From: Mucilaginibacter oryzae
GTDB lineage: Bacteria > Bacteroidota > Bacteroidia > Sphingobacteriales > Sphingobacteriaceae
Assembly: GCF_003148845.1 (NCBI RefSeq)
Contig: NZ_QGHA01000005.1
Span: 242,795-306,794, forward strand
Length of the DNA: 64,000 bases
Direction of reading: 5' to 3'
This document shows, piece after piece, positions 17,591 through 25,893 of this stretch. The notes beneath the pieces are model-generated. The model saw nothing but the letters and a program-made list of their open reading frames with translations, was not told the DNA's origin and made no database searches. Within the stretch, counting starts at the first letter, position 1. Each line of letters opens with the position of its first letter. Both the position numbers and the translations under genes were made by a program.

Positions 17591-17959
17591 TTAATGGCGA
17601 TTTAATACTGCCTGACGATGTTCCAAACCCCATTCTACCATGGCATCCAATACATGTTTAATGGCCCGGCCTGATGTTGTAAATTCATATTCGATACTCA
17701 CCGGAATAGAATCATGAACGGTGCGTTTTACGATACCGTTCAGTTCAAGTTCCCTTAATTCTTTGGAGAGCATCCTCGGCGTGATCCTGGGTATCTCACG
17801 CTCAATTTCTTTAAAACGCTTTTTCCCGAAGATCAATGTCGCCATGATCGGAAGCTTCCACTTACCGGTAAGCACGTTCATGGTATCATTAACTGCCATA
17901 ACGAAAGAATGCGGGCATTCTTTGATGTCGTTAAAATCGAGCTGTATTTCCTTCATCAT
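17591..17959 (-). CDS. HxlR-family transcriptional regulator
   Basis: About 122 residues with a winged-helix HxlR domain: VLTGKWKLPIMATLIFGKKRFKEIEREIPRITPRMLSKELRELELNGIVKRTV. A single conserved-position Cys near the N-terminus (IKECPHSF) is like the redox- or electrophile-sensing Cys of HypR/YodB-type regulators. It is divergent from the DoxX/pirin operon, and the 35-bp inverted repeat between them is the likely operator. Two ATGs (17959 and 17956) are possible. Confidence 0.9.
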   Translation of the reverse strand: MMKEIQLDFNDIKECPHSFVMAVNDTMNVLTGKWKLPIMATLIFGKKRFKEIEREIPRITPRMLSKELRELELNGIVKRTVHDSIPVSIEYEFTTSGRAIKHVLDAMVEWGLEHRQAVLNRH

Positions 17960-17968
17960 GATTAATGT

Positions 17969-18021
17969 GCTATACTAAAGTATATCGGTATATAAAGTAT
18001 AGCAAATGTACTATAGATTTG
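17969..18021. promoter_or_regulatory. HxlR operator and promoter
   Basis: A near-perfect 35-bp inverted repeat spans 17969-18003 (outer arms GCTATACT and AGTATAGC; inner TATACTAAAGTATA is a perfect 6-2-6 palindrome). A TAGATTTG box at 18014-18021 is a good -7 element for the rightward gene at 18038. The repeat starts 9 bp from the HxlR start, so it probably controls both directions. Confidence 0.7.
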
Positions 18022-18037
18022 CTCCATAAAAAAGAAA

Positions 18038-18400
18038 ATGAAAAGGAATAAAATTATTTACTGGATAACGACCGTCTTAGCCATGCTAACAGGCGCTTCA
18101 ACCGCATTTATGTATTTCACCAGCCCTAAATTTATTGAAGGGTACAAGCATTTGGGTTTTCCCGGCTATTTCCGGATCGAATTGGGGATCGCCAAGATCG
18201 TCGGCTTATTTCTCATCCTGATCCCTACTGTTCCGGCCAGGATCAAGGAATGGGCTTACGTGGGTTTCGGCATTACATTTACCAGTGCTATCATCGCGCA
18301 TGGTATAGTAGACGGACCTGGCCTGGCTGTTATTCCGTTAATACCGCTGGTGCTTTTGATCATATCCTATGTGTATTACCACAAAGTAAAATCTGAATAA
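18038..18400 (+). CDS. DoxX-like small membrane protein
   Basis: 120 residues with four hydrophobic helices (WITTVLAMLTGASTAFMYF; IELGIAKIVGLFLILIPTV; WAYVGFGITFTSAIIAHGIVDG; IPLIPLVLLIISYVYY), as in DoxX/DUF4267-like proteins. These often lie in operons for redox or electrophile stress and may act with a quinone or thiol partner in the inner membrane; exact function unknown. It is the first gene of the operon facing the HxlR regulator, followed 48 bp later by pirin. Confidence 0.85.
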   Translation: MKRNKIIYWITTVLAMLTGASTAFMYFTSPKFIEGYKHLGFPGYFRIELGIAKIVGLFLILIPTVPARIKEWAYVGFGITFTSAIIAHGIVDGPGLAVIPLIPLVLLIISYVYYHKVKSE

Positions 18401-18448
18401 AACGGGTCAGGATTGCTCTGGCTCACCATCAGGAAATGCATCTGTCCT

Positions 18449-19408
18449 ATGAACAGGAGAACTTTTATTAAAAATTCAGCCATGATTACCACTGGAATAA
18501 TCACAAATGATTTAGCCGCAGGAGCGTCAGCAAAAAGCAACGGGCGTTCTGTTTTTAAGATCATAGAACCGTCTAATGCCAGTATGGGCAGGATGGCGTT
18601 AAAGAGTGTGCTGCAAGGCAACTACCAAAACTATGTATCGCCCTTTTTTGTCTTCGATGAGTTCGGACCAATGGAGTTGCCCCAAGGCGCACCTTTCCGT
18701 GTAGATGCGCATCCGCATGCCGGCATTATCCCTACTACGTATCTATTTAAAGGTAATGCGCACCATCGCGATAGTATGGGAAATGATTTTCAGTATCACG
18801 AGGGCGACTTCATCCAGTTTACCTCCGGCAAAGGGGCATTACATATGGAAGAAACCGGCGATGATTTGTTTGAACACGGCGGCACATTTCACGGGATACA
18901 AAGCTGGTTGAATATACCATCACATCTGAAAAAAGCAGCGCCCTATGCCGGTAAAATCAACAAGGAGGATATTCCGGTTTATCAGGCCGCAAACCTGATG
19001 ATCAGGGTTATCTTGGGCGAAGTATTCGGTGTGAGATCGAAGACAGAACTGCTGATGCCGGTGATTTACTGGCATGTTACCGCAGACCAGGGCGCACCTA
19101 TTGATTTGCCGGTAGATAAAGGTCAAAATGCATTTATCTATATGCTGAAAGGGCAGTTACGTATTAATGAACAAGAAACAGCTCATAACGGACAAGCGGT
19201 CCTTTTTGAACGGGACGGCGGGCTGCTCCATTTAAAAGCGGAGGCTGCGGCCGAGTTTCTGGTTTTGGGCGGTGCGGTAAACAATGAACATTATGCGGCA
19301 GCTGGTCCGTTCGTCTTAAATAACGAAGAGGAACTTCGCCAGGCTTACCTGGATTTTGAAGCCGGCAAATTTGGCGATCCGGCGAAAACAAACGGCGTAA
19401 GAAGATAA
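18449..19408 (+). CDS. Pirin-family protein with N-terminal signal-like sequence
   Basis: About 319 residues. The cupin pair includes RVDAHPHAGIIPTTY (two metal-ligand His) and GALHMEE (ligand His and Glu), as in pirins, which bind iron and often have quercetinase activity. The chosen ATG (18449, MNRRTFIKNSAM) gives a twin-Arg-like start and a hydrophobic stretch, so export is possible, unusual for pirin; an earlier in-frame start at 18413 is less likely. It sits in the HxlR-controlled operon between a DoxX-like protein and NmrA-type reductases, so a role in aromatic/quinone stress is plausible. Confidence 0.88.
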   Translation: MNRRTFIKNSAMITTGIITNDLAAGASAKSNGRSVFKIIEPSNASMGRMALKSVLQGNYQNYVSPFFVFDEFGPMELPQGAPFRVDAHPHAGIIPTTYLFKGNAHHRDSMGNDFQYHEGDFIQFTSGKGALHMEETGDDLFEHGGTFHGIQSWLNIPSHLKKAAPYAGKINKEDIPVYQAANLMIRVILGEVFGVRSKTELLMPVIYWHVTADQGAPIDLPVDKGQNAFIYMLKGQLRINEQETAHNGQAVLFERDGGLLHLKAEAAAEFLVLGGAVNNEHYAAAGPFVLNNEEELRQAYLDFEAGKFGDPAKTNGVRR

Positions 19409-19431
19409 TCATATTTCCAATAGTTTAAAGC

Positions 19432-20079
19432 ATGAAAGTAGCAGTTATCGGTGCCACAGGATTTGTAGGCAACCACATTACTAACGAGTTAGTGAACAGA
19501 AATATCCAGGTATTAGGGATTTCACGTAAAGAAAAAACATCAGCTAAAAGCAATTTAGCCTACGCAGCAGTAGACATTACAGATATTGCAGCGCTGGCCG
19601 GTATCCTAAAAGGTTATGATGTGGTGGTGAATGCTTTTAGCGCCGGGTGGACCAACCCCAATATTTATGAAGATTTTATATCGGGTTCCAAAGCCATCCA
19701 GGAAGCAGTAAAGCAATCGGGTGTTAAACGATTTATTTCTATCGGGGGTGCCGGGAGCCTGTACCTTCCGGATGGCCAGCAACTGGTAGATACATTCCCG
19801 GCAGATAACCCCTTTGTTCCGGGAGCCAAAGCCGCAAGGGATTATTATCACCTCTTAAAAGAAGAAAAGGAACTGGATTGGGTGTTTTTTAGCCCGGCAA
19901 TGGATATGCATCAGGGTATTACCACGGGTAGAACCGGTCAATACCGTTTAGGAAAAGATGAGCCGGTGATAGATGAGCATGGCAGGAACGTGCTTTCGGG
20001 CGAAGATCTGGCGGTAGTTATTGCCGATGAGATCGAAAACCCTAAACATCACCAGGAACGCTTTACCGCGGCGTATTAA
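19432..20079 (+). CDS. NAD(P)-binding NmrA/YwnB-like reductase
   Basis: 215 residues with a Rossmann fold: GATGFVGNHITNEL near the N-terminus, followed by YDVVVNAFSAGW, KRFISIGGAGSLY and ARDYYHLLKEE. It belongs to the atypical short-chain dehydrogenase group whose members often reduce quinones or flavins. The catalytic YxxxK is not obvious, as in many atypical members. It lies 23 bp behind pirin and is cotranscribed. Confidence 0.87.
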   Translation: MKVAVIGATGFVGNHITNELVNRNIQVLGISRKEKTSAKSNLAYAAVDITDIAALAGILKGYDVVVNAFSAGWTNPNIYEDFISGSKAIQEAVKQSGVKRFISIGGAGSLYLPDGQQLVDTFPADNPFVPGAKAARDYYHLLKEEKELDWVFFSPAMDMHQGITTGRTGQYRLGKDEPVIDEHGRNVLSGEDLAVVIADEIENPKHHQERFTAAY

Positions 20080-20089
20080 GAAACTAAGC

Positions 20090-20668
20090 ATGTCTGATGA
20101 GATCGTAACACACCGGGATAAGGAATTTATTTCGGTTGATTATACTGAAAAGGTTTTACGGAACAGGGAATTTTACAAATGCTTCTTTTCGGTATGCGAC
20201 TTTGGAAAGAGTGACCTTCGAGGAAACAGTTTCGAGGATTGCCGTTTTGAAAATTGCAACTTTTCAATGGCCCTTATTGAAGGTACCGGCTTCAGAAATG
20301 CAGTGTTTAAAGGTTGCAAGCTTTTGGGGCTGGATTTTACCAGGTGCAACAGCTTTATGTTTTCGTTTCACTTTGAAGACTGCAGGCTTGATTACAGCAC
20401 CTTTTATGGCACAAAACTGAGAAATACCCGTTTTATCAAATGCTTTTTGAACGAAGCCGATTTTACGGAAGCCGACCTGAGCAGCGCGGTTTTTGATCAC
20501 TCCGACTTATCAGGCACCCGGTTTCATCATACCGACCTGCAAAAAGCCGATGTCAGGAAAGCCGATCATTATATGATTGACCCAGATGCCAATAAAATGA
20601 AAAAGGCAAAATTTTCAGCGCTTAATCTGGAAGGTTTGCTCTGCAAACACGGACTGGATATCGCTTAA
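20090..20668 (+). CDS. Pentapeptide-repeat protein (Qnr/McbG-like)
   Basis: 192 residues made of repeated A(D/N)LxX pentapeptides, e.g. CDFGKSDLRGNSFEDCRFEN, NEADFTEADLSSAVFDHSDL. This is a right-handed beta-helix as in Qnr and MfpA, which mimic DNA and protect gyrase; whether this one does is unknown. The ATG at 20090 (MSDEIVTHRD) begins 10 bp after the previous stop; an earlier start at 20021 would overlap that gene. It is unusual between two NmrA-type reductases, so it may be a passenger in the operon. Confidence 0.85.
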   Translation: MSDEIVTHRDKEFISVDYTEKVLRNREFYKCFFSVCDFGKSDLRGNSFEDCRFENCNFSMALIEGTGFRNAVFKGCKLLGLDFTRCNSFMFSFHFEDCRLDYSTFYGTKLRNTRFIKCFLNEADFTEADLSSAVFDHSDLSGTRFHHTDLQKADVRKADHYMIDPDANKMKKAKFSALNLEGLLCKHGLDIA

Positions 20669-20699
20669 CATGAATTAATTTAAATTATATATCAACACC

Positions 20700-21560
20700 A
20701 TGATCTTAATAACAGGAGCAACGGGCCACCTTGGCGGGGCCGTTGCTGAACAATTACTAAAACATCTTTCACCCGGCGAGTTTGCGATTTTAGCAAGGGA
20801 CGCGAAAAAGTCAAAACACTTTGCCGAGCGGGGTATCGAGGTGCGTTTAGGGGATTTTGACGATCAGGCATCCCTTGACCAGGCCTTAAAAGGGATTAGT
20901 AAAGTATTACTTATTCCTACCATTGTGCCTCATCGCCTGGAACAAAATAAACGCGTTGTTGATACCGCTGTAAAACAGGGTGTAAAACACGTCGTATATA
21001 CCGGTATTTCGCATAAAGACATCGAAAATTCGGCTGTAGAGGGGCTGGATGCCCATTTCCAGACTGAAGATTATATCAAACAAAGCGGTTTGGCCTATAC
21101 ATTTCTCCGCAATAGCTTATACATGGATATCTTGCCTTTTTACGGCGGCGAAAAGGTGCTTGATATGGGCTTTTATTTGCCCGCCGGTGACGGTAAAGTG
21201 CCTTTTGCGTTGCGACGTGAAATGGGCGAAGCCGCGGCAAATGTGTTCTTACAGCAGGGGCATGAAAACAAGACCTACGAAATTGCCGGAAGCGAACTTT
21301 ATTCCTATGCAGATGTAGCCGCAACGCTATCCGGGTTAACAGGTAAAAAGGTAGGCTATACCGCAGCTGACCCCGACGATTTCAAAAGGCAATTAAAAGA
21401 TGCAGGCGTAGATGATTTTATCTCTTTCGTGATCACCGGCTTTAATATTGATGTTAAAAACGGCTTTTTTGAAACTATCACCCACGATCTTGAGCAATTA
21501 CTGGGCAGAAAACCGGCCAATCTTGAACGAGGAATCGCAGAAGTTTTTGGTTTTAATTGA
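20700..21560 (+). CDS. NmrA-family NAD(P)H:quinone oxidoreductase-like (QorB-type)
   Basis: 286 residues. The start MILITGATGHLGGAVAEQLL carries the dinucleotide-binding motif; AILARDAKKSKHFAERGIEVRLGDFDD is the NADP/NAD selectivity region. The overall length and the C-terminal SYADVAATLSGLTGKKVGYTA match QorB/YtfG and related NmrA proteins that reduce quinones. It is the last gene of the HxlR operon, 31 bp after the pentapeptide gene. Confidence 0.88.
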   Translation: MILITGATGHLGGAVAEQLLKHLSPGEFAILARDAKKSKHFAERGIEVRLGDFDDQASLDQALKGISKVLLIPTIVPHRLEQNKRVVDTAVKQGVKHVVYTGISHKDIENSAVEGLDAHFQTEDYIKQSGLAYTFLRNSLYMDILPFYGGEKVLDMGFYLPAGDGKVPFALRREMGEAAANVFLQQGHENKTYEIAGSELYSYADVAATLSGLTGKKVGYTAADPDDFKRQLKDAGVDDFISFVITGFNIDVKNGFFETITHDLEQLLGRKPANLERGIAEVFGFN

Positions 21561-21656
21561 CAGGCAGTATTTTAAATTGATGTTTAATGTAATAGAAATA
21601 GAACCCTATTGAATTTCTAAGGGAGCAACTGTCTTTCCAAACCCAGCCTGGTCATT

Positions 21657-21716
21657 TTGTATATTTGCCTTTTAAAACAAACAAGTCTTGATCCTGACCC
21701 GAAAACGCGGGTCAGG
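21657..21716 (+). promoter_or_regulatory. Promoter and 5'-leader hairpin of the M1-like peptidase
   Basis: A TATATTTG box lies just inside 21657-21666. The leader then holds a strong hairpin: CCTGACCCG (21693-21701), loop aaaacg, CGGGTCAGG (21708-21716), with a T-rich stretch behind it and the ATG about 25 bp on. It could be an attenuator, or simply a terminator of the preceding operon. Confidence 0.45.
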
Positions 21717-21741
21717 GTCTTCATTTTATTACGCGGGAGCA

Positions 21742-23247
21742 ATGATGCAATTAAATTGGGAAAAAACCTTTCATCTTATCTTTAAACCAGGCATAGTTTT
21801 TCTTTTTCTTTTCAGCTTAACATCACCGTTAGCCGCACAGGAGACACAAACAGACCGATCGCTTTATTACCAATTTTCATGGGATGGAAAATCATCTGTT
21901 TTGGAAGTGAATTTAGATTACTACGGGTTGAAAAACACGCCAACGCATTTCTTTTACGGTATGCCGGAAATGGGAAATCAGGTTAATATTTTCCATTCAT
22001 TAAAGATCACCGGAAGCACAGAGGATGACCTTATCAGGATAGATACCAATAAACGAGAGATTATCATATCGCATAAAGACTCCGGGAAAAAACATTTGCA
22101 TTATACAATTGATGGCTCCCTGACTTCACCGGCTAAGCATAATAATGCCAATGAACAGTTCAGACCACAGATTGCGAAGGGATGCTTTTACTCGTTAAGT
22201 TTTAATATATTTCTGAAAGCTGATTCCTCTGTTTTTAAAAATATTGTATACCGATGGACCAGGCTGCCTTCGAAAACCCGTTATTTCTCATCTGCCGCAC
22301 CGGCGAGCGAGCCAGTCAACAACGTTAAATTAAAAATTGCCGACTGGGATAAAGTTTATATAGCCATCGAAAATAAACTTCAAACGACCACTTATCCTAT
22401 TGGTGAAAAAATATACTATGCCGTAACATCCGGCCGGGATACGACCAATGATATGCAAAAGTGCCTGAAACCGTTTTTTCAGCAGTTTTTGCCGGCAATA
22501 GCCGACTTCTGGAACGACAAAGAGCGGGGTTATTACTTTTTAAGTGTGTTGCCATTCCTGAACAGTGGTAAAGACAGCCACACCGGTGTAGGCTTATATA
22601 ACGGATTTTCTATGAGGTATAATGGAAGGTATGACACAGTAAAGATGGAAACCATAGCTCATGAAATATCACACCGGTGGATAGGTAATAAATTGACAAT
22701 TCAGGGTACGGGAATGGAATATGCCTGGTTTGAAGAAGGTTTCAATGATTACGTTGACACCTACATTTTGGCAAAGACGGGAATGCTTAGCGCTGAACAA
22801 TTTGCAGATTATGTTAATAAAACACTTTCGGCCTTCTACCAAAATCCGGTACGAGAGGCAAAAGCCGACTCCATCACCAAATATTTTTGGAAAAATGGCA
22901 ATTATGAACGTTTGCCTTATCAAAAAGGATTCATCTATGCCTTTTACCTGGATAATCAAATCAGGATAAATTCTGCTGGAAAATATACGCTCAGGGATTT
23001 CTTGTTAAGATTGCTCGCTAAACGAAATACGCTTTCAACAGATATAACCATTAACGATTTTACCGAAGCATCATCATCATTCCTGCCGAAATCTAAAGTT
23101 GAAGAGGAAGTAAGCCGATATATGCAAAACGGGCAATTGCTTGATTTTCATTCTGCCAGGCTGATTGATGCTTATCAAATCAATTTTAAGGACGGTATAC
23201 CTTTTATTACTTTAACTCAGCGAATCCCATTAAGTCAGGTACTCTAA
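21742..23247 (+). CDS. Secreted M1-family-like metallopeptidase
   Basis: About 501 residues. Signal peptide (LFLFSLTSPLAAQE). The zinc site HEISHRWIG (HExxH) with the third ligand in WFEEGFNDYVD is intact, at about residues 305-345, so the enzyme should be active in the periplasm or outside. The N-terminal domain is beta-rich, as in M1 aminopeptidases, but the whole is shorter than a classic aminopeptidase N. Two adjacent ATGs (21742 and 21745) are possible, with GGGAG a few bases before them. A hairpin lies in the leader. Confidence 0.85.
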   Translation: MMQLNWEKTFHLIFKPGIVFLFLFSLTSPLAAQETQTDRSLYYQFSWDGKSSVLEVNLDYYGLKNTPTHFFYGMPEMGNQVNIFHSLKITGSTEDDLIRIDTNKREIIISHKDSGKKHLHYTIDGSLTSPAKHNNANEQFRPQIAKGCFYSLSFNIFLKADSSVFKNIVYRWTRLPSKTRYFSSAAPASEPVNNVKLKIADWDKVYIAIENKLQTTTYPIGEKIYYAVTSGRDTTNDMQKCLKPFFQQFLPAIADFWNDKERGYYFLSVLPFLNSGKDSHTGVGLYNGFSMRYNGRYDTVKMETIAHEISHRWIGNKLTIQGTGMEYAWFEEGFNDYVDTYILAKTGMLSAEQFADYVNKTLSAFYQNPVREAKADSITKYFWKNGNYERLPYQKGFIYAFYLDNQIRINSAGKYTLRDFLLRLLAKRNTLSTDITINDFTEASSSFLPKSKVEEEVSRYMQNGQLLDFHSARLIDAYQINFKDGIPFITLTQRIPLSQVL

Positions 23248-23614
23248 GAACTAGTTCTTCGGATCACGATTACGACCAGAGAAAGTTCGAGTTGATCAAG
23301 GTGATGCTGATCATCAAGTCTTATCCAAGCCGTTTGAACTGATGCTTTAAAGCTTTCAGATCAATAAATTAATTTCACTTTAGAACAGAATTACTATGTT
23401 ATTATCAACAATAGGCGGCAAAATACTTAACATCGGGAAAAGAAAGTTATGGTTGACTTTAAGAATGACAGAAAAAACTGTATTCTTTATTATCTTTCAA
23501 GTAAAAAGAAGAATTAGCATTTTGCTTTACAGTAGCAGTTTCATGTACAGTTAGTGGCCTTGAAGATTTTGTTAATTGTAAGTAACATCTTATTTATATA
23601 AAATTAAGACATCC
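23248..23614. other. Intergenic region with a possible coding remnant
   Basis: 367 bp without a full gene. Plus-strand 23267-23340 reads as a short codon-like stretch (DHDYDQRKFELIKVML) ending in a stop, perhaps the tail of a lost gene. No strong hairpin or known repeat was seen. Confidence 0.3.
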
Positions 23615-25294
23615 ATGATTCGTTTCGCCTTATCCATTTTTCTGTTCTTTTCGTCCTTGCTAACTTATGCGCAACAAGTGACCGTTTACGGAAAAGTAAC
23701 GGATGCTGATTCGAAGCGATATCTGGCAGGTGTTACCGTATATTCGGGCAGTAACGGTACAGTCACCGATTCGCTGGGCTGTTTTAGCCTGACGGCACAA
23801 TCTGATGTTTTAAAACGGTTTGGCGTTACAATGACGCATATCGGGTATCAAAAATTGATGATCCCGTATTCCACCAGCACCAATACTTACCACGCTGAGC
23901 TCCAGGCGAAATATACGGAGTTAGCGGAGGTTAAAGTATGGGGCTCCGGACTGAACATTCTGACGCGGGCTATTGACGCAATACCCCAAAATTATCCCGA
24001 CAAGCCTTCGCAATTGACAGGTTTTATCCGGCTGCAGTATTTGAGAAACGCTTCAGACTATTTTAATAGTGATGCGATCATTCAGCTCTACACACCGTCC
24101 GTACATAATAAAAAGTCGTACATGGTTAGGGTCATCCAGAACCGGATTGATACCATTTCCGATAAGTCTCTGGTTTTTATTAAATGGATTGGCGGCTACC
24201 TGTCACCTGTTCATGCAAACATCGTTCATAACAATGAACCCTTTATTAATAAAAGAAAGATAAAGGATTATCGATTTCAAATGATGGGTAAGACCATATA
24301 CCATCACAGGCCTTCCTTTGTAATCAATTTTTCGCGGAATGATTCAACCAGTACACAAAAGGCTACTGGCGGAACACTTTTCATCGATACGGCCACTTAT
24401 GCAATTGCAGGTGCGGATATCAGTTATTACAATCTTACAAGGTACGGAACGCTGCCCAAGTCAAAGCTTCTGTATCATGTGCGTTACGGGCAAATCAACG
24501 GCAAATGGTACCTCCAAGAGTCTTTTATGAAAGGCAATACGATTTATAAGCAGGAAAGTCCGACAACTATAGCAGCTTATTACACAACTAAAGTTGATAC
24601 TATTGGCATAAGTCCTTTTTTCTATCGTGATATAGTGCAAGAGGAGGATGTGACGCAGTTGATCAGCAAGCCCGGGGATCCTTCGAAACTCCTGGAAATT
24701 GATTATGCTTTGCAACAGACCGAACGATATCCTGAACTGGTCAAGATTCCCCAGCTAGAAACCGTTCGCATTAAAAACGTAGTCAATAACAAAAAAGGCA
24801 GCAACTGGCTGAACTACTTCACTCAGGATAACTTCAGGTACACCCTTTCCTTTATGAAATTCCCGCTGAAATTAAGTGAATCCATATCAGGAAAATCACA
24901 ATTTGTAGCCTACGGCTTTCAAATAGGAACCTATTTCAGAGTTTATAAAGGCCTGTTTTTTGATTTCGAAGGCTCCGGAAATACCGGGACAGATCGAACC
25001 GTTCTATCGTTGTATGCATTCCATTTATCGTACGATATCGAAGTTATTTCCGAAGGGCATTCACTAACCTTATCACCATTTGCAGGATATGATCTTTTAA
25101 GTGTCAATGAAAAAAGACAAAATCTTAAAGACCATGCAAACTATTTTGTCTATGGTCTGAAAGGCGCGTTCGAACTGACACACCATGTTTATCTTTTCGC
25201 AGAAGCCGGAAAAAGTAATTTTTCATTAAAGAGTAACAATTACCTCCAGCCAACCAACTTTAAGCCAGCGATAGGCATACTTATTAAACGTTAA
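23615..25294 (+). CDS. Outer-membrane protein with carboxypeptidase-like regulatory domain
   Basis: 559 residues. Signal peptide (SSLLTYAQQ), regulatory beta-sandwich (VTVYGKVTDADSKRYLAGVTVYSG, about 21-100), a middle domain of about 250 residues and a C-terminal beta-rich part (YGFQIGTYFRVYKGLFFDFEGSG ... FKPAIGILIKR). This resembles DUF5686-like proteins of Bacteroidetes, without a TonB plug. Function is unknown. The N-terminal domain may link it to other surface machinery. It has no obvious partner next to it. Confidence 0.75.
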   Translation: MIRFALSIFLFFSSLLTYAQQVTVYGKVTDADSKRYLAGVTVYSGSNGTVTDSLGCFSLTAQSDVLKRFGVTMTHIGYQKLMIPYSTSTNTYHAELQAKYTELAEVKVWGSGLNILTRAIDAIPQNYPDKPSQLTGFIRLQYLRNASDYFNSDAIIQLYTPSVHNKKSYMVRVIQNRIDTISDKSLVFIKWIGGYLSPVHANIVHNNEPFINKRKIKDYRFQMMGKTIYHHRPSFVINFSRNDSTSTQKATGGTLFIDTATYAIAGADISYYNLTRYGTLPKSKLLYHVRYGQINGKWYLQESFMKGNTIYKQESPTTIAAYYTTKVDTIGISPFFYRDIVQEEDVTQLISKPGDPSKLLEIDYALQQTERYPELVKIPQLETVRIKNVVNNKKGSNWLNYFTQDNFRYTLSFMKFPLKLSESISGKSQFVAYGFQIGTYFRVYKGLFFDFEGSGNTGTDRTVLSLYAFHLSYDIEVISEGHSLTLSPFAGYDLLSVNEKRQNLKDHANYFVYGLKGAFELTHHVYLFAEAGKSNFSLKSNNYLQPTNFKPAIGILIKR

Positions 25295-25893
25295 ACCTAG
25301 GTAGGAAAATAGAGAGAATGTCTTCTAAGTATTAAACTTACTGTTTTTGATAGTGGAATTAGCTATGAGTCTTTACAATGAATACTTCATCCAAATTTCT
25401 AAAGCAATATTTTATTTAAAAAGCTATTGTCGTCGGACAATTTTTCATTTTTGGAACACCCTGTTGTACACTTATGAGATGACTGATCCTATTGGCTTCA
25501 TACTTAACCTTCGACATAAATAATTCACTTAAAACAATGCACCCCTCTTTTTGAAAAGTTCGGATTTAAACGGTCATCCCTCGCTTTTTTGCATTGCTTG
25601 CCTGATCAGTGCTTGTTCAAGATGATTCTATTATTCTGCTTAAAGAACCGCAATAATTTCCGTTGATCTCCGAATGATTGTAAACCTTCATCACTTGAAA
25701 AGTCTTATTAAATATATAGTTGGCTTATCAGTTAAAAAATTATTAGTAAGGATAACCCCGTTTACACTGGCAGCTATCGGCGTAATACCCTCAGAAATGC
25801 CCACACTATCAAGTGCACGCGAATTACCTGGAATTTTATCATAATAAATCCTTCGTCAAAGTCGTGAAGCATTTTTTGTAATGGATTATCATC
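25295..25893. other. Intergenic region; minus-strand coding remnant
   Basis: 599 bp. On the minus strand, 25691-25850 reads as a clean fragment (YYDKIPGNSRALDSVGISEG, ITPIAASVNGVILTNNFLTD, then KPTIYLIRLFK and a stop) without a start codon, so it looks like the tail of a lost gene. The left end of element A may lie here or further left; no tRNA-like repeat was found. Confidence 0.35.
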
